From Actinomycetota bacterium (GTDB lineage: Bacteria > Actinomycetota > UBA4738 > HRBIN12), in contig DASQWI010000011.1 of NCBI GenBank assembly GCA_035640355.1, forward strand, positions 124,001 through 188,000: DNA of 64,000 nt. Direction: 5' to 3'. The notes under the pieces are model-generated. The model worked only from the letters and a program-made list of their open reading frames with translations, had not been told where the DNA came from and did no database searches. Both the position numbers and the translations under genes were made by a program. This document shows, one piece after another, positions 8,396 through 15,529 of this stretch (position 1 is its first letter; each line of letters opens with the position of its first letter).

Positions 8396-9769
8396 GTGAG
8401 GACGCTCATCGAGAACGGCACCGTCGTGACCGCGACCGAAACCGTCAAGGCAGACGTCGTCATCGAGGATGAGCGCGTCGCGGCGATCGGCCTGAACCTC
8501 GGCGTCACGGCGGACAGCGTCATCGACGCAAACGACCGCTACGTGATGCCGGGCGGCGTCGACGTCCACACCCACATGGAGCTTCCATTCGGCGGCAGCT
8601 TCTGCTCCGACGACTTCGAGACCGGCACGCGTGCCGCGGCGTTCGGCGGAACGACGACGATCGTCGACTTCGCCGTCCAGGACTACGGCGAAGGTCTTCG
8701 CGAGGGCCTCGATCGCTGGTTCGAGAAGGCCCGCAAGGCAACGACCGACTACGGACTCCACATGATCGTCCGGGAGGTGAACGACCAGGTCCTCAAGGAG
8801 ATGGACGAGCTCGTCGGGGAGGGCGTGACGTCTTTCAAGCTGTTCATGGCCTACCCAGGCGTGTTCATGCTGGACGACGCGTCGATCTTCCGCGCGATGC
8901 GCCAGGCCGCGGATTCTGGCGCGACCATCATGATGCATGCCGAGAACGGCGGTCCGATCGACGTGCTCGTTCGTCAGTTTGTGGAGGAGGGAAAGACCGA
9001 ACCCATTAACCACGGGCTGACGCGTCCCGCCGCGATGGAGGGCGAGGCCGTGCACCGTGCGTTCAAGCTCGCGGAGCTCGCCGGCGTTCCGGCGTACATC
9101 GTCCACCTCACCTCACGCGACGCATTGAATGCCGTGCGCGAGGCGCGCGACCGCGGTGTCCCCGCGTACGCCGAGACCTGTCCGCAATACCTGTATCTGA
9201 GCCTCGACGACCTCGGCCGTCCGGGGTTCGAGGGTGCGAAGTACGTGTGCTCTCCGCCGCTTCGGCCCGCCGATCACCAGGAGGAGCTTTGGAAGGGCTT
9301 GGTGGCGGGCGACCTCCAGGTCGTCTCGACCGATCACGCACCGTTCAACTACAGCGGGCAGAAGGATCTCGGGAAGGACGACTTCTCGAAGATTCCGAAC
9401 GGTCTCCCCTCGGTCGAGGACCGGTTCACGCTGCTGTACGGCGGCGTCGAGAAGGGCCACATCGGCTTGAACCGCTTCGTCGAACTCGTGGCGACGTCGC
9501 CGGCCAAGATGTTCGGGTTGTATCCGCGAAAGGGCACGATCGCCCCAGGCTCGGACGCCGATATCGTGGTCTTCGACCCCTCGCGTGAGCGAGAGATCTC
9601 GGCGCGAACCCACCACATGAACGTGGACTACTCCTGTTATGAGGGCGTCTCCGTCCGCGGGCTGCCGGAGGTCGTCATGCAGCGGGGGAACGTGCTCGTC
9701 GACCACGGGGCGTGGCGAGGAACGACGGGCGCCGGACGGTTCGTTCCGCGGAGTCGGATGACCGCTTAG
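8396..9769 (+). CDS. hydA: Dihydropyrimidinase / D-hydantoinase
   Basis: This 457-residue amidohydrolase opens cyclic amide rings such as dihydropyrimidines or 5-substituted hydantoins with a binuclear zinc centre. Visible motifs are 'VDVHTHMELPFGG' (metal histidines near residues 57-59), 'SFKLFMAYPG' (the carboxylated lysine near 148), 'MMHAENGG', and 'STDHAPFNY' (catalytic Asp near 311). The GTG start at 8396 is supported by GGGAGGA about six bases upstream. Longer upstream starts lack this. No beta-ureidopropionase or carbamoylase lies beside it, so pathway placement is open. Six bases separate it from the following STAS gene. Confidence 0.88.
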   Translation: MRTLIENGTVVTATETVKADVVIEDERVAAIGLNLGVTADSVIDANDRYVMPGGVDVHTHMELPFGGSFCSDDFETGTRAAAFGGTTTIVDFAVQDYGEGLREGLDRWFEKARKATTDYGLHMIVREVNDQVLKEMDELVGEGVTSFKLFMAYPGVFMLDDASIFRAMRQAADSGATIMMHAENGGPIDVLVRQFVEEGKTEPINHGLTRPAAMEGEAVHRAFKLAELAGVPAYIVHLTSRDALNAVREARDRGVPAYAETCPQYLYLSLDDLGRPGFEGAKYVCSPPLRPADHQEELWKGLVAGDLQVVSTDHAPFNYSGQKDLGKDDFSKIPNGLPSVEDRFTLLYGGVEKGHIGLNRFVELVATSPAKMFGLYPRKGTIAPGSDADIVVFDPSREREISARTHHMNVDYSCYEGVSVRGLPEVVMQRGNVLVDHGAWRGTTGAGRFVPRSRMTA

Positions 9770-9775
9770 CGGGCC

Positions 9776-10114
9776 ATGCAGGCGTTCGCGGCGACCTGGG
9801 GATCTGACGGCGTCCTGTATCTCGAAGGCGAGTTCGATCTGGAAGCGGAGGAGGCGGCTGTGGAGGCCCTCCGCGGTCGCCCCTACGACGAGAACGACGT
9901 TGTCATCGACGTATCACGCCTGACGTTCATGGACAGCACCGGGATCCGGGTCCTCCAGACGCTCGTCACGGGGCCTGTGGCCGCCCGCGTCGTCCTGCGA
10001 TCGCCCAGCCGAGGCGTCCAGAAGGTCCTCGAGGTCGTGGGCTTCACGAAGCGGCCGCCGATCGCCGTCGGCGAAGGCGATCCCGCTTCTCATGAAGATT
10101 TTTTCATCTTCTGA
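9776..10114 (+). CDS. STAS-domain anti-sigma factor antagonist
   Basis: This 112-residue single STAS domain is of the RsbV/SpoIIAA type. The phosphorylation-site loop is intact in 'TFMDSTGIRVLQTL', with Ser in the expected place. Unphosphorylated forms bind anti-sigma factors and free the sigma factor. It begins six bases after the hydantoinase gene and is followed 54 bases later by a degenerate RsbW-like gene, so the pair may act together. The last eight residues (SHEDFFIF) form an unusual acidic-aromatic tail. Confidence 0.85.
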   Translation: MQAFAATWGSDGVLYLEGEFDLEAEEAAVEALRGRPYDENDVVIDVSRLTFMDSTGIRVLQTLVTGPVAARVVLRSPSRGVQKVLEVVGFTKRPPIAVGEGDPASHEDFFIF

Positions 10115-10168
10115 ACCGCCACTTCGTCGCCTCTGGCCCGGCCGCCGATAGAACGGCGGAGGGTAACT

Positions 10169-10543
10169 GTGCGTACGAGAGCGGTTCCTGCCGATTCGAC
10201 GGCGCCCCGGCAGGCGCGCCGCTTCGTCGCGGACGCCATCCCGAGCGACCTGACCATGGTCGCGCAGCTGCTCGTCTCGGAGGTCGTGTCGAGCTGCATC
10301 CGGCACGAGCACGCCGACGACGCCGTCATCGAGATCGCCGTTCAGGACGTCAACGGATCGGTCCGCGTCGACGTGGCGCTGCGGGGCATCGTGCATTCGG
10401 TGCAAGTCGACGAGACCGTTCTGGAGGAGACCGGCATCGGTCTCGAGATCATGAACGCGCTCGCCTATCGCTGGGGTGTGGAGCGAGATCCGAGCGAATG
10501 GAGAGGGTGGTTCGAGCTCCGCGCCGAGTTCCCGTATGGCTGA
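10169..10543 (+). CDS. RsbW-like ATPase-fold protein lacking ATP-binding residues
   Basis: This 124-residue protein aligns by eye with HATPase_c_2 anti-sigma kinases. The N-box equivalent is 'LLVSEVVSSCIRH', where the asparagine that binds magnesium is Ser42. The DxGxG box is replaced by 'LRGIV' (71-75). The later 'GIGLEIMNALAYRWGVE' segment is kept, so the fold seems present but ATP binding is doubtful. It could be an anti-sigma protein or a pseudo-kinase partner of the adjacent STAS protein. The ORF start is GTG at 10169. Confidence 0.7.
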   Translation: MRTRAVPADSTAPRQARRFVADAIPSDLTMVAQLLVSEVVSSCIRHEHADDAVIEIAVQDVNGSVRVDVALRGIVHSVQVDETVLEETGIGLEIMNALAYRWGVERDPSEWRGWFELRAEFPYG

Positions 10544-10549
10544 GCGCGC

Positions 10550-10768
10550 TCAGCGCGTGGGCGCGCCTTCGTCCTCCGACTCCTCAGCGTCCGGAGTCGG
10601 AAGGTCGTCGTCGAGTGGCTCGTTCGCCTGGATCGGTGAACCCGCCTCGATCAGCCCGGCCTCGCGGTCGCTCTTGCGCTGAGCGCGGGCCACCCGCCGC
10701 TCCTCGCGGGCGGCGGCCTTCCTCTGCTTGACGTTCTGTCGCTGGCGTTTTCCGAAGGTCTCAGGCAT
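10550..10768 (-). CDS. Small highly charged conserved protein
   Basis: This 72-residue protein has a very basic N-terminal half ('MPETFGKRQRQNVKQRKAA', then a run of E/R) and an acidic C-terminal tail. The basic part should be helical. It resembles short actinobacterial hypothetical proteins of unknown role. ATG at 10768 is preferred over a longer frame that has no homologous look. It converges on the previous gene; their stops lie within a TGAGCGCGCTCA palindrome. A nucleic-acid-binding role is possible only from charge. Confidence 0.55.
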   Translation of the reverse strand: MPETFGKRQRQNVKQRKAAAREERRVARAQRKSDREAGLIEAGSPIQANEPLDDDLPTPDAEESEDEGAPTR

Positions 10769-10854
10769 CGCAATTAAGCCTACGGGACGAACGGGGATCT
10801 GGCTTGCCTCAGCTCTTTGCGGGGGCCGCACCAACGCTCGCTTCGCTCGCTGTG

Positions 10855-11889
10855 CTACCCCCCCGCGCCCCCCGCGAACTCGGCCCGAACGCCGAGCAGG
10901 CGAACCGGCCGGTCGAGCTCGAACTTCGTCAGCGCCGCCATCGCGGCCGCCCGGACGGCGTCGGCGTCTGAGGTGGGCTCGAGCAGCGCGGCACCGTGGG
11001 TCCTCGTGAAGAACGGCGCGAACCGAACCTTCACGACCACCCTGGCAACAGGACGGCCGTCTCGGCGCAGGTCCTCCATCAGCTCCGAAACGAGCTCGCC
11101 GAGGCGTTCCCGGATCTCATCCTTATCCGTGACGTTCTCCTGATACGTCCGCTCGTGGCCGTGGCCCCGCGCCACGTAGGGCTCGTCCGAGACGCGGCGC
11201 GTTGACTCGCCCGCGGCGAGCGAGCGAAGCCACGGTCCCGTGTTCGGCCCGAACCGCCAAGCGAGTCTCTCGTCGTCCGCGTCGGCAAGCTCCCGGACGG
11301 TTCGAAGGCCGAGCTCGGACAGCTTGTCGGCAGTCTTCTTCCCGATGCCCCAGAGCTCGCGCGTCGAGCGGCGGCCCATGACGTCGAACCACTCCTCGCG
11401 CGTGAGCCGGTACACCCCTTTCGGCTTGGCGAACCCGCTCGCGAGCTTCGCCCGCAGTCTGTTGTCGCCGATGCCGATGGAGCACCACAGCCGAGTTCGC
11501 TCGAGGACGGCCTGCTGGATCCGTCGGGCGAACGATTCGGGGTCGTCGGTATCGACCGCGAGAAACGCCTCATCCCAGCCGGCCTCCTCGACGACAGCCG
11601 GGAACGACCTGAGCGTGTCCATGACGGTCCTCGACGCCGCGTGGTAGGCATCCGCGTCGACGGGGAGGAACACCGCGTCGGGCGCTCGCTTGTACGCGGT
11701 TCGAAGCGGCATCGCGCTCGTGATGCCGAACGCGCGGGCCGCGTAGTTGGCAGTCGAGACGACGCCGCGTTTGCTCGGATCGCCGTCGCCGCCGACGACG
11801 ATGGGGCGGCCCGCGAGCTCCGGTCGTCGGAGCATCTCCACCGCCGCGATGAACTGATCGAGGTCCATGTGAAGGACCCACCCGGTCAT
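10855..11889 (-). CDS. dinB: Y-family DNA polymerase, DinB2-like
   Basis: This 344-residue translesion polymerase has its metal ligands in 'HMDLDQFIAAVE' (Asp9) and 'GWDEAFL' (Asp106, Glu107). The 'GWDEAFL' form instead of 'SIDEA' places it near mycobacterial DinB2. The steric-gate position, normally Phe or Tyr, is Ile14. A helix-hairpin-helix ('LWGIGKKTADKLSEL') and little-finger region follow. No beta-clamp motif is obvious at the short C-terminus. The ATG at 11889 begins MTGWVLHMDL; the long open frame upstream overlaps the histone-like gene and is not coding. Confidence 0.85.
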   Translation of the reverse strand: MTGWVLHMDLDQFIAAVEMLRRPELAGRPIVVGGDGDPSKRGVVSTANYAARAFGITSAMPLRTAYKRAPDAVFLPVDADAYHAASRTVMDTLRSFPAVVEEAGWDEAFLAVDTDDPESFARRIQQAVLERTRLWCSIGIGDNRLRAKLASGFAKPKGVYRLTREEWFDVMGRRSTRELWGIGKKTADKLSELGLRTVRELADADDERLAWRFGPNTGPWLRSLAAGESTRRVSDEPYVARGHGHERTYQENVTDKDEIRERLGELVSELMEDLRRDGRPVARVVVKVRFAPFFTRTHGAALLEPTSDADAVRAAAMAALTKFELDRPVRLLGVRAEFAGGAGG

Positions 11890-11932
11890 CAGTGCGATGG
11901 GTTCGCGGCGCCGTGCCGCAGCTCGAGGGAGG

Positions 11933-12409
11933 TTAGGAGCTGCTGCTCGGGCGCTTGGCGGTCGACTTCTTCGTGGTCGAGCGCTTCGCCGTCGGCTTCT
12001 TCGTCGTCGAGCGCTTTGGCGCGCTGGTCTTCTTGCTCGACGTGGTGCTCGACGCTCGCGCCGGTGACGACGTCTTCGCGGTGGAGCCGCGTCCAGTGCG
12101 GGATGCCGTGCGCTTCGCGGCCGACGCGACGCGATCGGCCATCTTGGGCGCGTTGTCCTTGATGGCCTTTCCGATCTGTGGAGCGCGCCTGGCCACCTGA
12201 TCACCCGCCGCCCGGATGGCTTTGCCGACACGCCCGGGGGTGCGCGACGCAATCTTGCGGGCCGTCTCCGGCGCCTTGTCCCGAACGGTCCTGGCGATCT
12301 TCGGAGCTCGATCCGCGACGGCCTTGCCGACCGCAGGGGCCTTGTTGGCGATGCCGGTCACCAGATCCCCGATGCGGTCTGTTGGTCGTTTCGACTTGTT
12401 GTTCGCCAT
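11933..12409 (-). CDS. Histone H1-like basic protein
   Basis: This 158-residue protein opens with MANNKSKRPTDR. Residues about 10-100 hold repeated amphipathic segments of the form 'xxAPxxxKxxxDxAPK'. The C-terminal 50 residues are almost only Lys, Arg, Ser, Thr, Ala and Pro ('KRSTTKKPTAKRSTTKKSTA'). Such tails bind DNA non-specifically, as in bacterial H1-like proteins. It lies 43 bases upstream of the DinB2-like gene on the same strand and could be co-transcribed with it. A longer start at 12427 is possible. Confidence 0.7.
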   Translation of the reverse strand: MANNKSKRPTDRIGDLVTGIANKAPAVGKAVADRAPKIARTVRDKAPETARKIASRTPGRVGKAIRAAGDQVARRAPQIGKAIKDNAPKMADRVASAAKRTASRTGRGSTAKTSSPARASSTTSSKKTSAPKRSTTKKPTAKRSTTKKSTAKRPSSSS

Positions 12410-12493
12410 GTCGGCAGGGTACGTCATACGAGGACGCCCTCGCATCCCTGGACGGACACGGACGTCACACGGCAGCGATGATGCCTGGTGCCC

Positions 12494-12718
12494 CTACGCA
12501 GCGCTCCTGACGACGACTGGCTCTTCGGGGATCGCCGTCCACGGGACCCCATCGAAGGTGGTCACGTCGTCGGCGGGAACCAGAACGCGGCCGGGGCCTT
12601 GCAGCTCCACGATCGCGCCGTCGGCCTTCGCCGCTGTTCGGCCACATGGGCACGCGGTGCGCCCGTCGGCGAGCTCTGTGATCTCGCCGCAGGCGAAACA
12701 CTTCAGGAGTGTCGTCAT
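12494..12718 (-). CDS. Small zinc-ribbon-like protein
   Basis: This 74-residue protein has an N-terminal 'LKCFACGEITELADGRTACPCG' type motif giving C-x2-C and C-x-C pairs that could hold one zinc. The rest is beta-like. The ATG at 12718 is preceded by a strong AGGAGGG, supporting a real gene. Function unknown. Confidence 0.6.
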   Translation of the reverse strand: MTTLLKCFACGEITELADGRTACPCGRTAAKADGAIVELQGPGRVLVPADDVTTFDGVPWTAIPEEPVVVRSAA

Positions 12719-13023
12719 GTCCCTGCCCTCCTACCCGTTGGCCGCTCCGGTGGAACATTGGATCGACGGTATCCGGACGTCGCGCGGGCGACGACGCCCG
12801 GGTTCTCCTTCCGACGGCGTTGCCCCGACGCCGGGCCCTGGTGGTCGGGACTTCGGCGAGGTCCCCCGCCCTCGCCTCGCGCCGCCGATTCCGCTGTTCG
12901 ACGACGCACTTGTACCCCCCTGTTCGATCAGGGCAAACGGACCGCCCGGCACGGAGCGACCGCGGACGGTGTGCGGTGCAGGTGCGCTGCCCTGAACCAG
13001 GCAACCTGCAGTCGAAAAGCGAG
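12719..13023. other. Intergenic stretch without a convincing gene
   Basis: All six frames here give arginine/proline-rich translations with no ribosome binding site or family look. Apart from the Shine-Dalgarno of the minus-strand zinc-ribbon gene at its left edge, I see nothing I can name. Confidence 0.5.
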
Positions 13024-13051
13024 GAGCCCCGGCGCCGAGGCGCCGAGGCTC
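13024..13051 (-). terminator. Minus-strand intrinsic terminator
   Basis: GAGCC (13024-13028) and GGCTC (13047-13051) enclose a further GGCGCC pairing. On the minus strand the hairpin is followed by CTCGCTTTTCG. It lies downstream of the 36-residue membrane peptide gene and would end that transcript. Confidence 0.55.
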
Positions 13052-13060
13052 CACAGTCGC

Positions 13061-13128
13061 GGAGGCCGGTCCAGACGCAGGCGGTGGAGGGGCCACCGAC
13101 TTTTGGGCAGGGGGGCGGACCGGCCTCC
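13061..13128. repeat. Long-range 12-bp inverted repeat with an inner hairpin
   Basis: GGAGGCCGGTCC (13061-13072) is matched exactly by GGACCGGCCTCC (13117-13128). Inside are GGTGG (13084-13088) and CCACC (13093-13097), which can form a second stem. It sits between the microprotein stop and the terminator, so it would be in the 3' untranslated region of that transcript. It could be an RNA structure or a DNA site. Confidence 0.5.
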
Positions 13129-13142
13129 CCGTTCGGGTCGAT

Positions 13143-13253
13143 CTACGCCGTGTGGCCGCTCCTCGCTGCCGCTCGATGCGCGAGCAGCGCCACGACGAGG
13201 CGGGCGAGGGCACCAACGACGAGACCGGCGATCAGCCACACAAAAACGGCCAC
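13143..13253 (-). CDS. 36-residue single-span membrane peptide
   Basis: Starting at GTG 13253, the peptide MAVFVWLIAGLVVGALARLV... has one membrane segment followed by a short basic tail ending RSGHTA. A purine-rich GGGAAGGGGAAGGAG ends about nine bases upstream, a good ribosome binding site. The 'WLIAGLVVGALA' pattern recalls GlsB/YeaQ/YmgE stress membrane proteins, but it is less than half their length. It lies downstream of the sigma-factor operon on the same strand. Confidence 0.55.
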   Translation of the reverse strand: MAVFVWLIAGLVVGALARLVVALLAHRAAARSGHTA

Positions 13254-13359
13254 GCCCGGAAACTCCTTCCCCTTCCCAGCCCGGAGATCCAGGCTGGCGT
13301 ACCCCCATCAGGGCGGGCCAAACCAAAACACGAGCGATGCCCGCCGTCGGCTGGTTCCC

Positions 13360-13587
13360 TCAGGCGAGGAGCTTGTTCGTGCGGAACCGCCGCACGTTCA
13401 GCAGGTACGGGGTGGGCTGCGTGTGCTCCCAGCAGAGATCCCCCGTGTTGTAGACGGACAGCACCGTCAGGCACGACCCCTCAGCGCATACGCGTCCCAA
13501 GCGCCCACGTCGAGGTGCCTTGCTGGTGCCGCCGGGGAGCTTGCCGCGCAGCCAGAGCCGCGCATTGAGATCGGCGGCTTCACCCAT
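13360..13587 (-). CDS. Small Cys/His protein, possible zinc finger
   Basis: This 75-residue protein has the motif C-x4-C-x12-C-x2-H in 'RVCAEGSCLTVLSVYNTGDL' followed by CWEH. The 'TVLSxYNxGDxC' core recurs in small actinobacterial proteins that I recognise only as a pattern. The motif could bind one zinc. The gene follows the sigma factor by about 100 bases on the same strand and may be part of its operon or regulon. The longer frame upstream was rejected because it overlaps the sigma gene. Confidence 0.6.
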   Translation of the reverse strand: MGEAADLNARLWLRGKLPGGTSKAPRRGRLGRVCAEGSCLTVLSVYNTGDLCWEHTQPTPYLLNVRRFRTNKLLA

Positions 13588-13688
13588 GATGGGCGACGAC
13601 GTACCCGGGGATCCGGGAGGCGAAACCGAACGCGCGAACACTTTCTTCGAATCCCGGTGCCGGGATGATTCCGGCTGATCGGCTTGGG

Positions 13689-14417
13689 CTAGGTTTCCAC
13701 GCGGCGTAACGACCGAAGCGTTTTGGACAGCAGCCGCGAGACGTGCATCTGGCTGATCCCGAGCTCCTGCGCGATCTCGCTCTGCGTGCGTTCCTCGAAG
13801 AAGCGCAGGTACAGGATGCGGCGTTCTCGCTCCGGCAGTCGCCGGATCAGCGGGCCCACGCTCTGCCAGCTCTCCAGACTCTCGAACCCATCGTCCTTCG
13901 CGGCCAGCGTATCTATGGGCGAGAAGTCGTCCTCGAACCCGGTCGGCGCGTCGAGCGAGTCGGCCGTGTACGCCCTCGACGCGTCGAGCGCCTCGATGAC
14001 GTCTTCCTCCGACGCGCCGACCCGCTGCGCGATCTCTCGGATGGTCGGCGACCGCCCCAACTCCTGGGTCAGCGAAGCCATGACGCGCGTAACCCGGACG
14101 GCAAGCTCCTGGATGGGACGTGGGACGCGAACGGCCCACCCCTTGTCGCGGAGGTGACGTTTCAGCTCGCCGATGATCGTGATCGTCGCGAACGTCGAGA
14201 ACTTCACCTCGCGTTCCGGGTCGAGACGGTCGATCGCCTTGAGCAGCGCGAGCGTCGCCACCTGTTCGAGATCCTCGAGCGTCTCGCCGCGCCCGGTGAA
14301 CTTGCGTGCGAGATACCGCGCGAGCGGCCGGTGTCGGACCAGGAGCTCCTCGCGCGCCTTCTGATCGGGGAGCATCCCGAACAGCTGCGTGTCGCCGAGC
14401 TCGGAAACCGGCGTCAT
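13689..14417 (-). CDS. SigB/SigF-family RNA polymerase sigma factor
   Basis: This 242-residue group 3 sigma factor has region 2 'GRGETLEDLEQVATLALLKA' and 'VKFSTFATITIIGELKRHLR' and region 4 'RTQSEIAQELGISQMHVSRL'. Such factors direct general-stress genes and are held by RsbW-type anti-sigma proteins. The ATG at 14417 overlaps the stop of the upstream anti-sigma gene (ATGA), fixing the start and showing coupling. It is a paralogue of the factor at 53549-54358, with the same DKGWA(V/I)RVPR segment. Confidence 0.92.
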   Translation of the reverse strand: MTPVSELGDTQLFGMLPDQKAREELLVRHRPLARYLARKFTGRGETLEDLEQVATLALLKAIDRLDPEREVKFSTFATITIIGELKRHLRDKGWAVRVPRPIQELAVRVTRVMASLTQELGRSPTIREIAQRVGASEEDVIEALDASRAYTADSLDAPTGFEDDFSPIDTLAAKDDGFESLESWQSVGPLIRRLPERERRILYLRFFEERTQSEIAQELGISQMHVSRLLSKTLRSLRRVET

Positions 14418-14812
14418 TGCGTGTTCGTGCTTCCCACGGCTCGTTTCGCCACCCGAACCGCGGGCACTCCGTCCATTCGTTCCCAGGCCACGTTGTCGGT
14501 GAGCCCCTGCAAGACCTGCGACGCGAGCGAATGCTCGACGCCGTCCGGCGGCCACTCCGGCACGTTGGCGTTCGTGCTGCATGTCGCCTGAACCCCGACG
14601 GGGGTCGGCTCCAGCCGAACCGTCAGCTCGGTTCCGCGCGCGATCAGCAACTGAGCACAGGCCTCGTCGACCGCGATGCGCAGGTCCTCGATCGCATCGA
14701 TGGTCAGGTCGTTCCGTGCGGCTACGCTTCCCACCACCGTTCGGACGACGTGCAGGAACTCCGCCCGCGCGGGGACCGTGATCAGAACGGTGTCCTGCGG
14801 ATGCGCAAGCAC
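14414..14812 (-). CDS. RsbW-like anti-sigma factor with degenerate ATP site
   Basis: This 132-residue protein is coupled to the sigma gene by a four-base overlap, which is strong evidence for an anti-sigma role. The N-box equivalent 'LRIAVDEACAQLL' has Gln54 where kinases have Asn. No DxGxG is seen; the region reads 'ATCSTNANVPEWP'. It aligns closely with the protein at 53136 ('VPARAEF', 'VDEACA', 'WPP(D/S)G'). It probably holds the sigma factor without acting as an ATP-dependent kinase, though that is inference. The GTG at 14812 has no ribosome binding site. Confidence 0.8.
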   Translation of the reverse strand: MLAHPQDTVLITVPARAEFLHVVRTVVGSVAARNDLTIDAIEDLRIAVDEACAQLLIARGTELTVRLEPTPVGVQATCSTNANVPEWPPDGVEHSLASQVLQGLTDNVAWERMDGVPAVRVAKRAVGSTNTQ

Positions 14813-14817
14813 GGGTG

Positions 14818-14823
14818 CCTATA
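14818..14823 (-). promoter_or_regulatory. Candidate -10 element of the anti-sigma/sigma operon
   Basis: On the minus strand the sequence is CAGTATAGGC, with TATAGG ending five bases before the GTG at 14812. The message would be leaderless. The same AGTATAGG string lies directly upstream of the paralogous gene at 53136. Confidence 0.3.
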
Positions 14824-14902
14824 CTGACATCGCGCCGATCGCGACGTCCTGACGAGAGGATCTCGAGTAGCAGGTACGTCGGCACGACAAAGGGGCCCGA
14901 AG

Positions 14903-15004
14903 GTCGAACTCCGACTCTATTTGCGGACCGAAAGCGACTGGACGGTGCTCGAGGTGGGCGGCGAGCTGGACCCCCGCGGGGCCATCACCGAGGCAGTTGG
15001 CTGA
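14903..15004 (+). pseudogene. Remnant of a STAS-domain gene (N-terminal third only)
   Basis: The frame reads VELRLYLRTESDWTVLEVGG then ELDPRGAITEAVG and stop. It lines up with the N-terminus of the intact STAS protein at 52721-53056 (MDLQLENRTAGDWTVIRVNG). The start position holds GTC, not GTG, after a purine-rich AAAGGGG. The phosphosite and the rest of the domain are missing. Its TGA overlaps the ATG of the next gene as TGATG. It is most likely a decayed antagonist gene, possibly kept as a short leader. Confidence 0.55.
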
Positions 15005-15381
15005 TGGGCGACGATCTGTTCGAGCTCCAGCTGCCGTCGCTGGCGGAGCATCTGGCCACTGCACGGTCGTTCGCGGCCGCCGTCGCCAGGCACTATGACG
15101 TTGCGGGCGAGGCGGTGGAAGACCTCAAGATCGCCATCTCCGAGGCGTGCGTCGATGCGCTCGTCGCCGGTTCCGGCATCCGGGTGAGGGCGGAGGACGT
15201 CGGGCGGGCCGTCACGTTCGAGGTCGACTCTCCCGACGCGCCGGAGACCCCCGAACAGGAGGCGCTCGACGAGTTGGGTGCGCCGGCCAGGCTCGAGCTC
15301 ATCCGGTCGCTGTTCGCCGACGCCACGATCGAGACGGACCACGGCAGGCGCGCCATCCGATTTTCGCTGCCAATCGACTAA
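15004..15381 (+). CDS. RsbW-like ATPase-fold protein lacking ATP-binding residues
   Basis: This 125-residue protein has the N-box equivalent 'LKIAISEACVDALV', with Asp51 in place of Asn. The expected DxGxG region reads 'EVDSPDAPETPE'. The C-terminal 'RLELIRSLFADATIE' matches the G2-side helix of anti-sigma factors. It probably binds a sigma factor or STAS protein. The ATG at 15004 shares a base with the stop of the STAS remnant, which supports this start. No sigma gene is directly downstream on this strand. Confidence 0.7.
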   Translation: MGDDLFELQLPSLAEHLATARSFAAAVARHYDVAGEAVEDLKIAISEACVDALVAGSGIRVRAEDVGRAVTFEVDSPDAPETPEQEALDELGAPARLELIRSLFADATIETDHGRRAIRFSLPID

Positions 15382-15529
15382 GCGCGCCGTTTGTCCCAGC
15401 GCCACCCATGAGCCCCGAGCTCGTCGTAGCAACCCAGTCGGACGCGTTCCGCGCTCGTTCCGGTTCGCTCTGGCTTCGCAGGGGAATCCTCGTCGTGTCG
15501 AACAGCGTGTCGAACCGAAGGAGGCGACG

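Noticed and set aside
11889-12252. N-terminal extension of the DinB2-like polymerase
   Set aside because: The extension is out of frame over the histone-like gene and is Arg/Ser-rich; the family starts at the MTGWVLHMDL site.
13061-13128. Known riboswitch class
   Set aside because: I compared the structured region by memory with c-di-GMP, c-di-AMP and other actinobacterial riboswitches and found no conserved core. It also lies at the 3' side of its likely transcript.
12731-13216. A 161-codon minus-strand frame
   Set aside because: Arg/Pro-rich composition, no ribosome binding site, and it overlaps the better supported 36-residue membrane peptide.
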